A DNA stretch of 64,000 bases, taken from NCBI RefSeq assembly GCF_001187555.1, contig NZ_LFIJ01000001.1:238307-302306 (forward strand). The letters are read 5' to 3'. The stretch is from Gilvimarinus polysaccharolyticus. GTDB taxonomy: Bacteria > Pseudomonadota > Gammaproteobacteria > Pseudomonadales > Cellvibrionaceae. Shown piece after piece: positions 26,008-35,368 of this stretch. The position numbers were made by a program, and so were the translations under genes. The notes below the pieces were generated by a model, which saw only the letters and a program-made list of their open reading frames with translations, ran no database searches and was not told the origin of the DNA. Each line of letters starts with the position of its first letter. Position 1 is the first letter of the stretch.

Positions 26008-26460
26008 TTAGCCTAGGCTCGCTTTAATTCGGCGGCTGACATCGCCCATGTCGGCACGACCTTGCACCTGCGGCTTGATCAGGCCCATAACTTTACCCAT
26101 ATCGCGCATTTCACTGGCGCCAGATTGGCTAACGGCTTTGGTAATAATGTCGTCGAGTTCGGCGGCACTTAAAGGCTGAGGCATAAACTCTTGGATGATT
26201 ACAATCTCGGAGCGTTCTTGGTCGGCCAGCTCAGTGCGTCCGGCGTCGTCAAACTGAGCAATAGAGTCGCGACGCTGTTTTAGCATTTTATCTAAAACGA
26301 CAAGTATGCGAGCGTCATCAAGCTCGACGCGTTCATCGACCTCGATTCGTTTGAATTCTGACATCACCAGACGCAAAACAGCCACGCGCGCCTTTTCTTT
26401 GGCTCGCATGGCGGTTTTCAGCTCGTCATTGATGCGGGTTTTCATTGCAGATGCTGCCAT
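26008..26460 (-). CDS. yqeY: GatB/YqeY-domain protein
   Basis: A 150-residue helical protein with the family features KTRINDELKTAMRAKEKARVAVLRLVMSEFKRIEVD and, near the C-terminus, DMGKVMGLIKPQVQGRADM. The latter resembles the tail domain of GatB that binds tRNA. Its role is not established. It commonly sits between rpsU and dnaG, as here. AGGG lies 7 nt before the ATG at 26460; an internal ATG five codons later is an alternative start. Confidence 0.92.
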   Translation of the reverse strand: MAASAMKTRINDELKTAMRAKEKARVAVLRLVMSEFKRIEVDERVELDDARILVVLDKMLKQRRDSIAQFDDAGRTELADQERSEIVIIQEFMPQPLSAAELDDIITKAVSQSGASEMRDMGKVMGLIKPQVQGRADMGDVSRRIKASLG

Positions 26461-26539
26461 AAATAGACCCTATCTTTTAGTGAGCTTGCAGCCGAAGCTG
26501 GCTATTGCTAAGCCGGTTACGGCTTAGCAATAGGCGCCA

Positions 26540-26755
26540 TTAATACAGGCGCTGAAACTTACGTGATTCGCGCTGTACTTTTTTGGCGTGACGTTTAACG
26601 GCAGCGGCCATGTTGCGCTTACGAACAGCTGTGGGCTTCTCGTAAAATTCGCGGCTGCGAACTTCTGCCAAAACACCTGCTTTTTCGCAAGAACGCTTGA
26701 AGCGACGTAGAGCAACGTCAAACGGCTCGTTTTCTTTAAGTTTTACTGAAGGCAT
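26540..26755 (-). CDS. rpsU: 30S ribosomal protein S21
   Basis: The 71-residue, very basic protein starts [21 protein letters not shown] and ends [10 protein letters not shown], which matches bS21 along its whole length. S21 helps in base pairing between mRNA and the anti-Shine-Dalgarno sequence. It is the first gene of the macromolecular synthesis operon, with a near-consensus promoter 65 nt upstream. Confidence 0.98.
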   Translation of the reverse strand: MPSVKLKENEPFDVALRRFKRSCEKAGVLAEVRSREFYEKPTAVRKRNMAAAVKRHAKKVQRESRKFQRLY

Positions 26756-26819
26756 GTCTTTACCTTTGGTTAATAAAGGCCCGCGGCCCTATAAATGACT
26801 CGAGTTCTAAGGGGCGCAG

Positions 26820-26848
26820 ATTCTAACGACTAATCTATCGGCCTGCAA
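26820..26848 (-). promoter_or_regulatory. Sigma-70 promoter of rpsU
   Basis: On the minus strand TTGCAG (26848-26843) and TAGAAT (26825-26820) are separated by exactly 17 nt. It is suitably placed to transcribe rpsU and the genes after it. Confidence 0.7.
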
Positions 26849-26983
26849 GCGCCCGACGCGATTTTTTGTTTAATTGCGTGAGTTTTTGTGTCGCTTGCTG
26901 GCCCCAGTTGCGCGCGGTCTATATGATAGCGACCCAAATGTCCTGTGCGACACTAATTTATTGACGACTACTGAGAATCTGTT

Positions 26984-28048
26984 GTGAGCAAACCCATGTT
27001 GGTTTTGGGCATAGAAACCTCTTGCGATGAAACGGGCTTAGCCCTTTACCACACCGAGCGCGGGCTTTTGGCCCACGATTTATACTCGCAGGTGGCTGTG
27101 CACGCCGAATACGGTGGTGTAGTGCCGGAACTCGCCTCGCGCGATCACGTGCGTAAAATACTGCCTCTGATTCGCCAAGTGCTGGCCGATGCCGATTGTG
27201 CTGCCGAGGAGATCGATGGTATTGCTTACACCACCGGCCCAGGCTTGGTGGGGGCGTTAATGGTGGGTGCTAGCGTTGGCCGTGCGTTGGCCTTTGCTTG
27301 GGATGTGCCGGCGGTGGGTGTGCATCATATGGAGGGCCACCTGTTGGCGCCTATGCTAGAGGATAATCCACCGGAGTTTCCGTTTGTGGCGTTGCTGGTC
27401 TCTGGTGGCCATACGCAACTGGTCAAAGTCGAAGGCATCGGCCACTACCAATTATTGGGCGAGTCGCTCGATGATGCCGCCGGCGAAGCATTTGATAAAG
27501 CCGCTAAAATGCTCGATTTAGATTACCCCGGTGGGCCGCAAATTGCGCGCTTGGCCGAGCGTGGCACTGCTGGCCGCTTTACTTTTCCGCGCCCGATGGT
27601 CGATCGCCCCGGGCTTGATTTTAGTTTTAGTGGCTTAAAAACCTACACTTTAAATACCGTGGCCGCGCACGCCACTGCCGATGGTTTGCCGGATGACCAA
27701 ACCTCGGCGGATATTGCCTATGCGTTTCAAGAGGCCGTTGTCTCAACCTTGGTTATTAAATGTCGTCGCGCGTTACAGGCGCACAATTTAAAGCGTTTGG
27801 TGATCGCCGGCGGCGTGTCGGCCAATACTCAGTTGCGCGTCGAGCTGGAAGCGGCGTTAGCCAAAATGAGCGCCGAAGTGTTTTATGCGCGTCACGAATT
27901 CTGTACCGACAATGGCGCGATGATTGCCTACGCCGGTGCCCAACGTTTGGCTGCTGGGCAGTGTGAGCCGTTGGCGGTGAATGTGCGTCCGCGCTGGCCG
28001 CTGGACACCTTGCCGCCACTTGATGCCCCCGCCGCAGACAACCGCTAA
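26984..28048 (+). CDS. tsaD: tRNA N6-threonylcarbamoyladenosine transferase TsaD
   Basis: A 354-residue ASKHA-fold enzyme that transfers the threonylcarbamoyl group to A37 of ANN-decoding tRNAs with TsaB and TsaE. The family start [12 protein letters not shown] is present. The metal-binding His pair is in [10 protein letters not shown] (about 115), and nucleotide-binding Gly-rich runs are visible ([22 protein letters not shown]). The GTG at 26984 or the ATG four codons later could be the start. It is divergent from rpsU. Confidence 0.96.
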   Translation: MSKPMLVLGIETSCDETGLALYHTERGLLAHDLYSQVAVHAEYGGVVPELASRDHVRKILPLIRQVLADADCAAEEIDGIAYTTGPGLVGALMVGASVGRALAFAWDVPAVGVHHMEGHLLAPMLEDNPPEFPFVALLVSGGHTQLVKVEGIGHYQLLGESLDDAAGEAFDKAAKMLDLDYPGGPQIARLAERGTAGRFTFPRPMVDRPGLDFSFSGLKTYTLNTVAAHATADGLPDDQTSADIAYAFQEAVVSTLVIKCRRALQAHNLKRLVIAGGVSANTQLRVELEAALAKMSAEVFYARHEFCTDNGAMIAYAGAQRLAAGQCEPLAVNVRPRWPLDTLPPLDAPAADNR

Positions 28049-28061
28049 TAAAGAGGCCACC

Positions 28062-28421
28062 ATGGACATTGTTTATATTCGCGACCTTGAGATTCAAACC
28101 ATTATTGGGATTTACGACTGGGAGCGCCAAGTGCGTCAAACCGTGAGTCTTGATATTGAGATGGCGAGCGATATCCGCCGAGCAGCCAAAACCGATGACA
28201 TTGCCTACGCGCTAAATTATAAAGCGGTTTCAAAGCGGATTATCGCTTACGTTGAGCAACGCGATGCACTATTGGTGGAGTCGCTTGCCGAAGAGATTGC
28301 CGCGTTAGTGCAGGAAGAGTTTGCTGTGCCTTGGTTGCGTTTGCGCTTGAGTAAGCCGGGTGCATTGCGCGGCGCACGGGATGTGGGCTTGATTATTGAG
28401 CGTGGAGATAAGCCGGCATGA
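28062..28421 (+). CDS. folB: Dihydroneopterin aldolase FolB
   Basis: A 119-residue enzyme of folate synthesis that converts dihydroneopterin to hydroxymethyl-dihydropterin. It starts MDIVYIRDLEIQTIIGIYDWER, with the conserved Glu and Tyr of the family. LSKPGALRGARDVG near the end carries the catalytic Lys. The ATG at 28062 follows AGAGG; longer in-frame starts inside tsaD are unlikely. Its TGA overlaps the folK ATG. Confidence 0.95.
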   Translation: MDIVYIRDLEIQTIIGIYDWERQVRQTVSLDIEMASDIRRAAKTDDIAYALNYKAVSKRIIAYVEQRDALLVESLAEEIAALVQEEFAVPWLRLRLSKPGALRGARDVGLIIERGDKPA

Positions 28422-28933
28422 AGCCTGTGTACTTAAGTTTGGGCAGTAATATCGAGCGTTATCGACACATTACCGCGGCGCTGGAAGCGTTGGCCGATGA
28501 GTTTGGTGGGTTGGATGTGTCTACTGTTTATGAGAGTGAATCGGTGGGCTTTGAAGGCAGTCACTTTTTAAATTTAGTGGTGGGAGTTTACAGCGGGTTA
28601 AATATTACCGAGTTGTCTGCGCGGCTCAAGCAAATTGAGGACGACAATGATCGCAACCGCGACGGTCCTAAATTTAGTCCGCGTACCTTAGATATTGATA
28701 TTTTGCTTTACGGTGATTTTGTTGGCACCACGGCGGGTATAGAGCTGCCGCGAGACGAAATTAACAAAAACGCCTTTGTGTTACAGCCTTTGGCTGAGCT
28801 TGCCCCTGAGCTGAAACACCCACAACTTGGCAAAACCTATGCCGAGCTGTGGCACGCTTACGATAAAACACGACAAAAACTGTGGCCAGTTGATTTTAAC
28901 TGGCGTGATATGGCGCTGCCTTGCAGTTATTGA
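28418..28933 (+). CDS. folK: HPPK, 2-amino-4-hydroxy-6-hydroxymethyldihydropteridine pyrophosphokinase
   Basis: A 171-residue kinase that takes the FolB product to the diphosphate. It has the family's YLSLGSNIERYRH start. The pterin-binding and catalytic stretch FSPRTLDIDILLYGD carries two Mg-binding Asp residues. The usual RDGP is represented by NRDGPKFSPRTLD. It overlaps folB (ATGA), so the two are coupled. A hairpin GCTCTAAG/CTTAGAGC follows at 28947-28975 without a clear T run. Confidence 0.94.
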   Translation: MKPVYLSLGSNIERYRHITAALEALADEFGGLDVSTVYESESVGFEGSHFLNLVVGVYSGLNITELSARLKQIEDDNDRNRDGPKFSPRTLDIDILLYGDFVGTTAGIELPRDEINKNAFVLQPLAELAPELKHPQLGKTYAELWHAYDKTRQKLWPVDFNWRDMALPCSY

Positions 28934-29010
28934 TGGCATAACTTTGGCTCTAAGGCTTGTGGTCAGTCTTAGAGCTGTGTGCCCCTACCAAATACGCTCA
29001 AAACCTGCGT

Positions 29011-29976
29011 TTATAGCCAGCGCAGCTTTCTAAATACCCCAAGCAATACTGCGCCCATCGTTGCCATTAACCCCATCGCAATAAAATAACCGTAGCGAAA
29101 CTGCAGTTCGGGAATGTACTCGAAGTTCATGCCGTAAATGCCGGCAATAAACGTTAACGGCACAAATATCGCGGTAATAACCGTTAATACTCGCATGGTG
29201 TTATTTAGGGTATGCGATGAAAGAGATAAATAACCTTCGATTAAGTCGCCACAAATTTCGTAGTACATTGCGGTTAAGCTGTTGACTCGCTCGCTGCGGT
29301 CAAACAAGTCTTGCAGCGCGTGTCCGGTGTCGGGTGATTGCTGAATAAATATATCTGGGGTCTCGTGCAGCAAACTTGCAGCTACTCGCTCGTGGTAATT
29401 GAAGGTACGTTTTAGTTTACGCAAGCGCGATTTAAAGGCGATTAAGGTGCGCATTAGCTCGTCGTTAGGGCGCTCTTGCATTAAGTCTTCTAGGTCATTA
29501 ATGCGCGCTTCAAAGGTGAGTACAACATCTAGGTAGCGCCCCACCGAGTAATGCATAACACGTACCGCCAGCATTGCCGGTTTACGCAGTAGTGCTATCT
29601 CGGGATTGGCCCAGTTTTTTTCGACACTGACAGAGCGTCCTTGGTGAATGCTAATTAAACAGCGCGGCTCAACAAAAAGCGCAATAGGGACTTGGTTGAT
29701 GTTCAGGTCTTCGTCAAAATCGGTAATGCCGCTGTAGCGAATCAGCACATGGTTGTCGAAGGTTTCGGTCTTAGGTGGGTGACGTTTACGCTGCGCGTCC
29801 TCAATAGCCAGTGGGTGGCAGCCTTGCTCCAGTAGCAGGTCTTTCTCATCGTCGACATCTTCGCTTTCGATATCAATCCACAAATAAGTGTTGTCGTCCT
29901 TGCGCCACAGGTCTATTTGCTCGATACCGCCGCGCTGCACTTGTCCATCGTCTGTTAATAAAAGTGTTTTTATCAT
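29011..29976 (-). CDS. corA: CorA-family divalent-cation transporter
   Basis: A 321-residue protein with a large cytoplasmic N-terminal domain and two C-terminal transmembrane helices (about 262-282 and 295-314). Between them is the signature YGMNFEYIPEL with the GMN selectivity motif. It imports Mg2+ and possibly Co2+/Ni2+, or works as an efflux-type ZntB/CorA relative. The short N-terminal domain and IRYSG stretch are typical of CorA-like proteins of gammaproteobacteria. It is monocistronic, 30 nt after folM. Confidence 0.9.
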   Translation of the reverse strand: MIKTLLLTDDGQVQRGGIEQIDLWRKDDNTYLWIDIESEDVDDEKDLLLEQGCHPLAIEDAQRKRHPPKTETFDNHVLIRYSGITDFDEDLNINQVPIALFVEPRCLISIHQGRSVSVEKNWANPEIALLRKPAMLAVRVMHYSVGRYLDVVLTFEARINDLEDLMQERPNDELMRTLIAFKSRLRKLKRTFNYHERVAASLLHETPDIFIQQSPDTGHALQDLFDRSERVNSLTAMYYEICGDLIEGYLSLSSHTLNNTMRVLTVITAIFVPLTFIAGIYGMNFEYIPELQFRYGYFIAMGLMATMGAVLLGVFRKLRWL

Positions 29977-30006
29977 GCTGATTTCCTTTGCGTAGCTGAG
30001 GGCGCG

Positions 30007-30747
30007 TTAGTTACTGAGAGTGCGGCCGCCGTCTACGGCGAGAATTTGGCCGGTAATGTAGGGCGCATCGGTTAATAAAAAATCAATGGTGCGGGCGATA
30101 TCATCGGCTGCGCCGGCGCGTTTTAGGGCAATTTTATCGACAATAGCGGCTTTGGCGTCGGCATCTAGTGTTGCGTTATCTTCAGGCCATAAAATAGCCC
30201 CTGGTGCGACGCCGTTGACGCGTACATCTGGGGCCAGCTCGCGGGCTAACGATTTAGTCAGCATGACGTTGCCGGCTTTGGCAAGGCAGTACAAAGTGTG
30301 TTGCTTAAGCGGGCGGTCGGCATGAATGTCGGCTATGTTGATAATCGCTCCAGAGGTTTTTTTGAGTGCGTAGGCTAAGTGCTGCGCCAAAAAGAACGGC
30401 GCTTTTAAATTGCTGCCCATAAGGTCGTCCCATTGTTGCTCGGTAGCGCTGCCGATGGGCGTTGGATAAAAGGTAGAGGCGTTGTTGATTAGGGCATCTA
30501 GGCGCCCCCAGTGATGACTTGCCGAGTGCGCTAACGCCTCGAGCTCGCTGGGTTGGGTTAAATCGGCCGCTAACGTTAAGGCCGATTCGGCTCGCAGCGC
30601 ATTAAGCTCGGCGGCCAGTTGTTTGGCCTCTGCGCTGGATGAGCGGTAATGCACCAGCACTCGCCAACCTTTAGCGTGTAAGCGACGTGCGGTTGCGGCG
30701 CCTATACGGCGGGCTCCGCCGGTAATCAATACTACGGGTGCGCTCAT
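30007..30747 (-). CDS. folM: Short-chain dehydrogenase, pteridine reductase/FolM-like
   Basis: A 246-residue Rossmann-fold enzyme. The NADPH-binding motif [16 protein letters not shown] has the Arg characteristic of pteridine reductases in place of the usual Gly-rich pattern. The active site is Tyr-x-x-x-Lys in YCLAK, and the C-terminus ends with [12 protein letters not shown]. It likely reduces dihydrofolate or dihydromonapterin. Its ATG overlaps the stop of cca by 4 nt, so the two are translationally coupled. Confidence 0.85.
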   Translation of the reverse strand: MSAPVVLITGGARRIGAATARRLHAKGWRVLVHYRSSSAEAKQLAAELNALRAESALTLAADLTQPSELEALAHSASHHWGRLDALINNASTFYPTPIGSATEQQWDDLMGSNLKAPFFLAQHLAYALKKTSGAIINIADIHADRPLKQHTLYCLAKAGNVMLTKSLARELAPDVRVNGVAPGAILWPEDNATLDADAKAAIVDKIALKRAGAADDIARTIDFLLTDAPYITGQILAVDGGRTLSN

Positions 30748-31985
30748 TGGGTTTGATCCTTACGCTGTTGTTGCTGTAGCTCTTTAAGTCGTTGCAGGCG
30801 TTCGGCATCTATCGCTGCGCCCAACTCAAGCCCCTGTAAGCCGCTGGCAACTAACGTTTTAACATCTACCTGTTGGCACAGCTCAAGGGCGCGCAGTAGG
30901 TATTGTGGTTGCGAATAGTCACACTGCTCAAAGCCGGTGCGCCCACGAGAGTCCGCTTCGCAGGCTAGCAGCAATTGTGCAAACCGCTCGGGGCGGCGCA
31001 GGGCATCGGTTTGTTTGATGAGTTTGAGTAGGGTGTCTGGGCGCAACTCAAAAGCGCGATGGACATGGGTGTGGAATTGCGCTGCCAGCAGGCCGAGGTC
31101 GCGACACTCATTGGGTACCGCGAGTCTTTTGCACAAGGCTTTAATTACTGGCAAACCTAACTGCTCGTGATTGATATGGCGAGGCCAGTTGTCAGCTGGG
31201 GTTTTGCCTTTGCCTAGGTCGTGCACCAGAGCGGCAAAGCGTACGCAGGTGTCGTCTGATAATAAGCAAGCTTGTTGCAGCACCATTAAACTGTGTACGC
31301 CCGTGTCGATTTCAGGGTGATGTTGGGGCGGTTGCGGAATGCCAAATAACTGATCGAGTTCGGGTAAAATTTTTGCTAAAGCGCCGCAAGCTCGCAACAC
31401 CTGAAAAAACACCTCGGGGTTGCGCTCGCCTAACGCGCGAGACATTTCTTTCCATGCGCGCTCGGCGACTAAATGATCGGCTTCACCGGCCTCGACCATC
31501 GAGCGCATTAAATCGGTGGTAGTTTTGGCAACGGTAAACCCTAAGTGATGGTAGCGTGCGGCAAACCGAGCGATGCGCAAGATGCGCACAGGATCTTCGC
31601 TAAAAGCGTCGGAGACATGGCGCAGTTTTTTATCGCGAATATCCTGTGCGCCATTAAAGGGGTCAAACAACTGGCCTTGTTCGTCCTCGGCGATAGCGTT
31701 GATAGTCAGGTCGCGACGGATTAGGTCCTCTTCGAGGCTGACATCGGGGCTGGCATGAAACGCAAAGCCGGTATAGCCCGGAGCGGTTTTGCGCTCGGTG
31801 CGGGCGAGGGCGTATTCCTCTTTTGTGGTGGGGTGTAAAAATACCGGAAAGTCTTTGCCTACCGGGGTAAATCCTTTGGCCAGCAGCGCCTCGGGGGTGG
31901 CACCTACCACCACCCAGTCGCGCTCGTGATAGGGATAACCCAACAGTTTATCGCGTACCGCGCCGCCCACTAAATACACTTGCAT
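30744..31985 (-). CDS. cca: Multifunctional CCA-adding enzyme
   Basis: A 413-residue class II tRNA nucleotidyltransferase. The motif [14 protein letters not shown] and the metal-binding D-x-D of [10 protein letters not shown] are at the N-terminus. [12 protein letters not shown] and the [15 protein letters not shown] motif select CTP and ATP. The C-terminal half carries an HD phosphohydrolase domain (VHDLGKG, and [11 protein letters not shown]), so the protein is the long multifunctional form. It repairs or completes the 3' CCA of tRNAs. It is co-transcribed with folM. Confidence 0.95.
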   Translation of the reverse strand: MQVYLVGGAVRDKLLGYPYHERDWVVVGATPEALLAKGFTPVGKDFPVFLHPTTKEEYALARTERKTAPGYTGFAFHASPDVSLEEDLIRRDLTINAIAEDEQGQLFDPFNGAQDIRDKKLRHVSDAFSEDPVRILRIARFAARYHHLGFTVAKTTTDLMRSMVEAGEADHLVAERAWKEMSRALGERNPEVFFQVLRACGALAKILPELDQLFGIPQPPQHHPEIDTGVHSLMVLQQACLLSDDTCVRFAALVHDLGKGKTPADNWPRHINHEQLGLPVIKALCKRLAVPNECRDLGLLAAQFHTHVHRAFELRPDTLLKLIKQTDALRRPERFAQLLLACEADSRGRTGFEQCDYSQPQYLLRALELCQQVDVKTLVASGLQGLELGAAIDAERLQRLKELQQQQRKDQTQ

Positions 31986-32106
31986 GAGATTACGTGCCCA
32001 TTGTTTTTTTATAGAGGCTCCATGTTAGACAATTTCTTTATTAAATGCGCGTATTATGCTTGTTTGCCATACGCCTTAAGGGTAGAGTTAAGCACTTAAT
32101 CTATTG

Positions 32107-32223
32107 ATGAAACTTTTTATGTTACTTCTGTTAATCGCAATGTTTGTCCGCACTGCACCGCGCCGAGTTTGGCTGGCGGTGGCGGCAGTTTGTTGCGCTA
32201 AGAAGCGGGTAGCTAAGTGTTAA
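32107..32223 (+). CDS. Candidate small hydrophobic protein (38 aa)
   Basis: The predicted peptide has a hydrophobic N-terminal half (MLLLLIAMF), a second Val/Ala-rich stretch and a basic, Cys-containing end (CCAKKRVAKC). There is no good Shine-Dalgarno sequence, and no family is recognised. The terminator 30 nt downstream is the main reason to list it; the transcript could equally be a small RNA. Confidence 0.25.
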   Translation: MKLFMLLLLIAMFVRTAPRRVWLAVAAVCCAKKRVAKC

Positions 32224-32252
32224 ATTGATTCATTAATAACACACTGACTCTT

Positions 32253-32285
32253 AAAGGCCGCAGCATTTCACTGCGGCCTTTTTTG
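32253..32285 (+). terminator. Rho-independent terminator before the EamA gene
   Basis: AAAGGCCGCAG (32253-32263) pairs with CTGCGGCCTTT (32271-32281) around a CATTTCA loop, and the T run continues to 32284. It ends a plus-strand transcript that starts in the cca-EamA gap. Confidence 0.85.
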
Positions 32286-32361
32286 TTTAAGGCTTTTGGT
32301 GGCAGTGCAGCGGCGAATCGCTCCTACGTATGGGGCGACTGGCTGCTATGAGGAAAAATCC

Positions 32362-33243
32362 ATGCCGGTGTTAATTGCTTATGTTTTTGTCGTGCTTATT
32401 TGGGGTACTACACCACTCGCGATCGTTTGGAGTAATGGTACAGGCCATTTTACGGTGGCGGTATTGTCACGCATGTTGTTGGCGCTGCTTGTCGCATTAA
32501 TGATTAACGCGGTTTTAGGGCGGCGTTTGTTTGATCGGCCTGGAGCCAGCCACGTTTATTTTATCGCCTCGATCGGGCTATTTCCCAATATGCCACTGGT
32601 GTATTACTCGGCGCAGTTTATTCCCTCGGGTTTGATAGCCGTGCTGTTTGCGCTGTCGCCTTTTGTGACTGGGGTGTTGTCGATGATTATTCTTAAAGAT
32701 AACCCATTTAATCGGCGGCGTTTATGTGCCTTGGTGTTGGCGGTGTTGGGTTTGGCGGTGATTTTCCGTAGCCAATTGGCGTTAGACAGTGATGCGGCTA
32801 TTGGCATTGTGGGAATCTTAGGCTCTTGCGTATTGTTTTCCAGCAGTAGTGTATTGCTTAAAGCGCGGCGCACGAGTGTGGATGCGTTTAATCAAACCAC
32901 CGGTGCGTTGTTGTTTGCGATGCCTGGGCTTATAACGTTTTGGTGGCTGGCCGGCGCCCCCATGCCGCAGCTGCCCACTCAGGCGGTGGCGGCGGTGGTT
33001 TATTTGGCGCTGTGCGGCTCGTTATTAGGGTTTACATTGTTCTTCTTTGTGTTGTCGCGGTTATCGCCCTCGGTGGTGTCTTTGATTACGTTAATGACAC
33101 CGATACTCGCGCTTGGTAGTGGTGCTTTATTGGCGGGGGAGCGTTTGAGTGTAGAGGCTGCAGTTGGCACTGTTTTGGTGTTTTTAGCGCTGATCATGTA
33201 TCTCGATGTGGTTGCATTTTTGCGCCGCCCAAAACTGACTTGA
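32362..33243 (+). CDS. EamA/DMT-family transporter
   Basis: A 293-residue inner-membrane protein with about ten hydrophobic helices arranged as two EamA repeats. The first begins YVFVVLIWGTTPLAIVWS, and the second lies around LGSCVLFSSSSVLLKAR. It exports or imports small metabolites; the substrate is unknown. The ATG at 32362 follows GAGGAAAA; a longer frame from 32296 adds 22 unlikely residues. It is monocistronic. Confidence 0.85.
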   Translation: MPVLIAYVFVVLIWGTTPLAIVWSNGTGHFTVAVLSRMLLALLVALMINAVLGRRLFDRPGASHVYFIASIGLFPNMPLVYYSAQFIPSGLIAVLFALSPFVTGVLSMIILKDNPFNRRRLCALVLAVLGLAVIFRSQLALDSDAAIGIVGILGSCVLFSSSSVLLKARRTSVDAFNQTTGALLFAMPGLITFWWLAGAPMPQLPTQAVAAVVYLALCGSLLGFTLFFFVLSRLSPSVVSLITLMTPILALGSGALLAGERLSVEAAVGTVLVFLALIMYLDVVAFLRRPKLT

Positions 33244-33382
33244 GGTTACTGCGCTAGATTGGTGCTAAGTGCTTGCAAGGCTCTAATCACTGCACAAGCG
33301 TGGTGCTCTTGAGTTTATTTTGATTTTGCTTTTTCTTCTTCATTTTATCTTAACCTATTGTTTTTTAATGGTATTTACAAGT

Positions 33383-33397
33383 TGGCTCGGTCTTCGC
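33383..33397 (+). promoter_or_regulatory. Putative sigma-54 promoter of the TorF-type porin gene
   Basis: TGGCTCG-GTCT-TCGC keeps the GG-N10-GC spacing, with one change in the -24 element. It is preceded by TTTACAAGT, as at the DUF1328 gene. The ATG at 33508 is about 110 nt downstream. Confidence 0.4.
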
Positions 33398-33507
33398 TAT
33401 TAGTCCGATAAGCTTGTTCGGTAAGCCATCGACAGCTACGGGACTCCAACACAAGAATCGGGAGCCACCTTAAAAACAGTTGCCATTAGAAACTAGAGGA
33501 AGATTCC

Positions 33508-34167
33508 ATGAAAATGATTAACAAAAAATTACTGGCTAGTGCTGTCGCAGCGTCAGCTATCGCGTTGAGCGCATTTGCACCGGTTGCCAATGCTGAAGTA
33601 TCGGCATCAGTAGGTGCTGCAAACATGTACTACTGGCGCGGTCTTGATTTGGGCAATGGCGATCCGGCCATTTCTGGCGACATTAGTGTTAGCAGCGGTG
33701 GATTCTACGGCGGTGTTTGGGGATCATCTGGTGATGCGTCTGCGGGAACTGAGTACGATTTGTTTGTAGGCTATGGTGGTGAGGCCGGTAGCTTTACTTA
33801 TGACGTAAGCTTGTGGAACTACAACTATCCTAGCGCTCCTAACAATGTTGACGGCTCTGATGGTTCACCTGATCTGGGTGACTTAACCGAGGCGGTTGTC
33901 TCGCTTGGTTATGGTCCGGTTGCAGTGACTTATTATCACGGTCTGGAAGATCTGGATGATTACTGGTACACCACTGTTGGCGCAACTTTTGATAAGTTTA
34001 GTGTGACTTACGGTTTGCATGAAGATGATTTGTCTCACGTTGATTTGGGCTATGCTTTTAACGACAACTTGAGCTTTACCATTGGTAAAGTAGTTGACGA
34101 TGTAGATGGCTCGTACGATGACGACGTGAAATTTATAGTTTCTCTGAGCCTGCCTATTGAGTTCTAA
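33508..34167 (+). CDS. TorF-family putative outer-membrane porin
   Basis: A 219-residue precursor with a signal peptide (cleaved near VANAE) and then alternating beta-strand segments. The family start is VSASVGAANMYYWRGLDLGNGDPAISGD. The strands are rich in Tyr/Gly/Asp, and the protein ends KFIVSLSLPIEF with a terminal Phe, as outer-membrane beta-barrels do. Its solute is unknown. GAGGAAG precedes the ATG. It is monocistronic with its own terminator. Confidence 0.85.
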   Translation: MKMINKKLLASAVAASAIALSAFAPVANAEVSASVGAANMYYWRGLDLGNGDPAISGDISVSSGGFYGGVWGSSGDASAGTEYDLFVGYGGEAGSFTYDVSLWNYNYPSAPNNVDGSDGSPDLGDLTEAVVSLGYGPVAVTYYHGLEDLDDYWYTTVGATFDKFSVTYGLHEDDLSHVDLGYAFNDNLSFTIGKVVDDVDGSYDDDVKFIVSLSLPIEF

Positions 34168-34225
34168 GGCGGCCAGAAAAAAGAATCTGTTTCGCTAACA
34201 GGTATGACAGCGATATGATGCTGTA

Positions 34226-35363
<1,138 letters not shown>

Positions 35364-35368
35364 TGTGG

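Larger units (their letters stand above)
31986..32361. other. 376-nt gap between cca and the EamA gene
   Basis: The gap holds a candidate 38-codon ORF on the plus strand (32107-32223) followed by a strong terminator at 32253-32285. This suggests a short transcript, coding or not, divergent from cca. Nothing else is recognised. Confidence 0.5.

Noticed and set aside
28947-28975. GCTCTAAG/CTTAGAGC hairpin after folK as a terminator
   Set aside because: The stem is perfect, but no T run follows on either strand, so it was only mentioned with folK.
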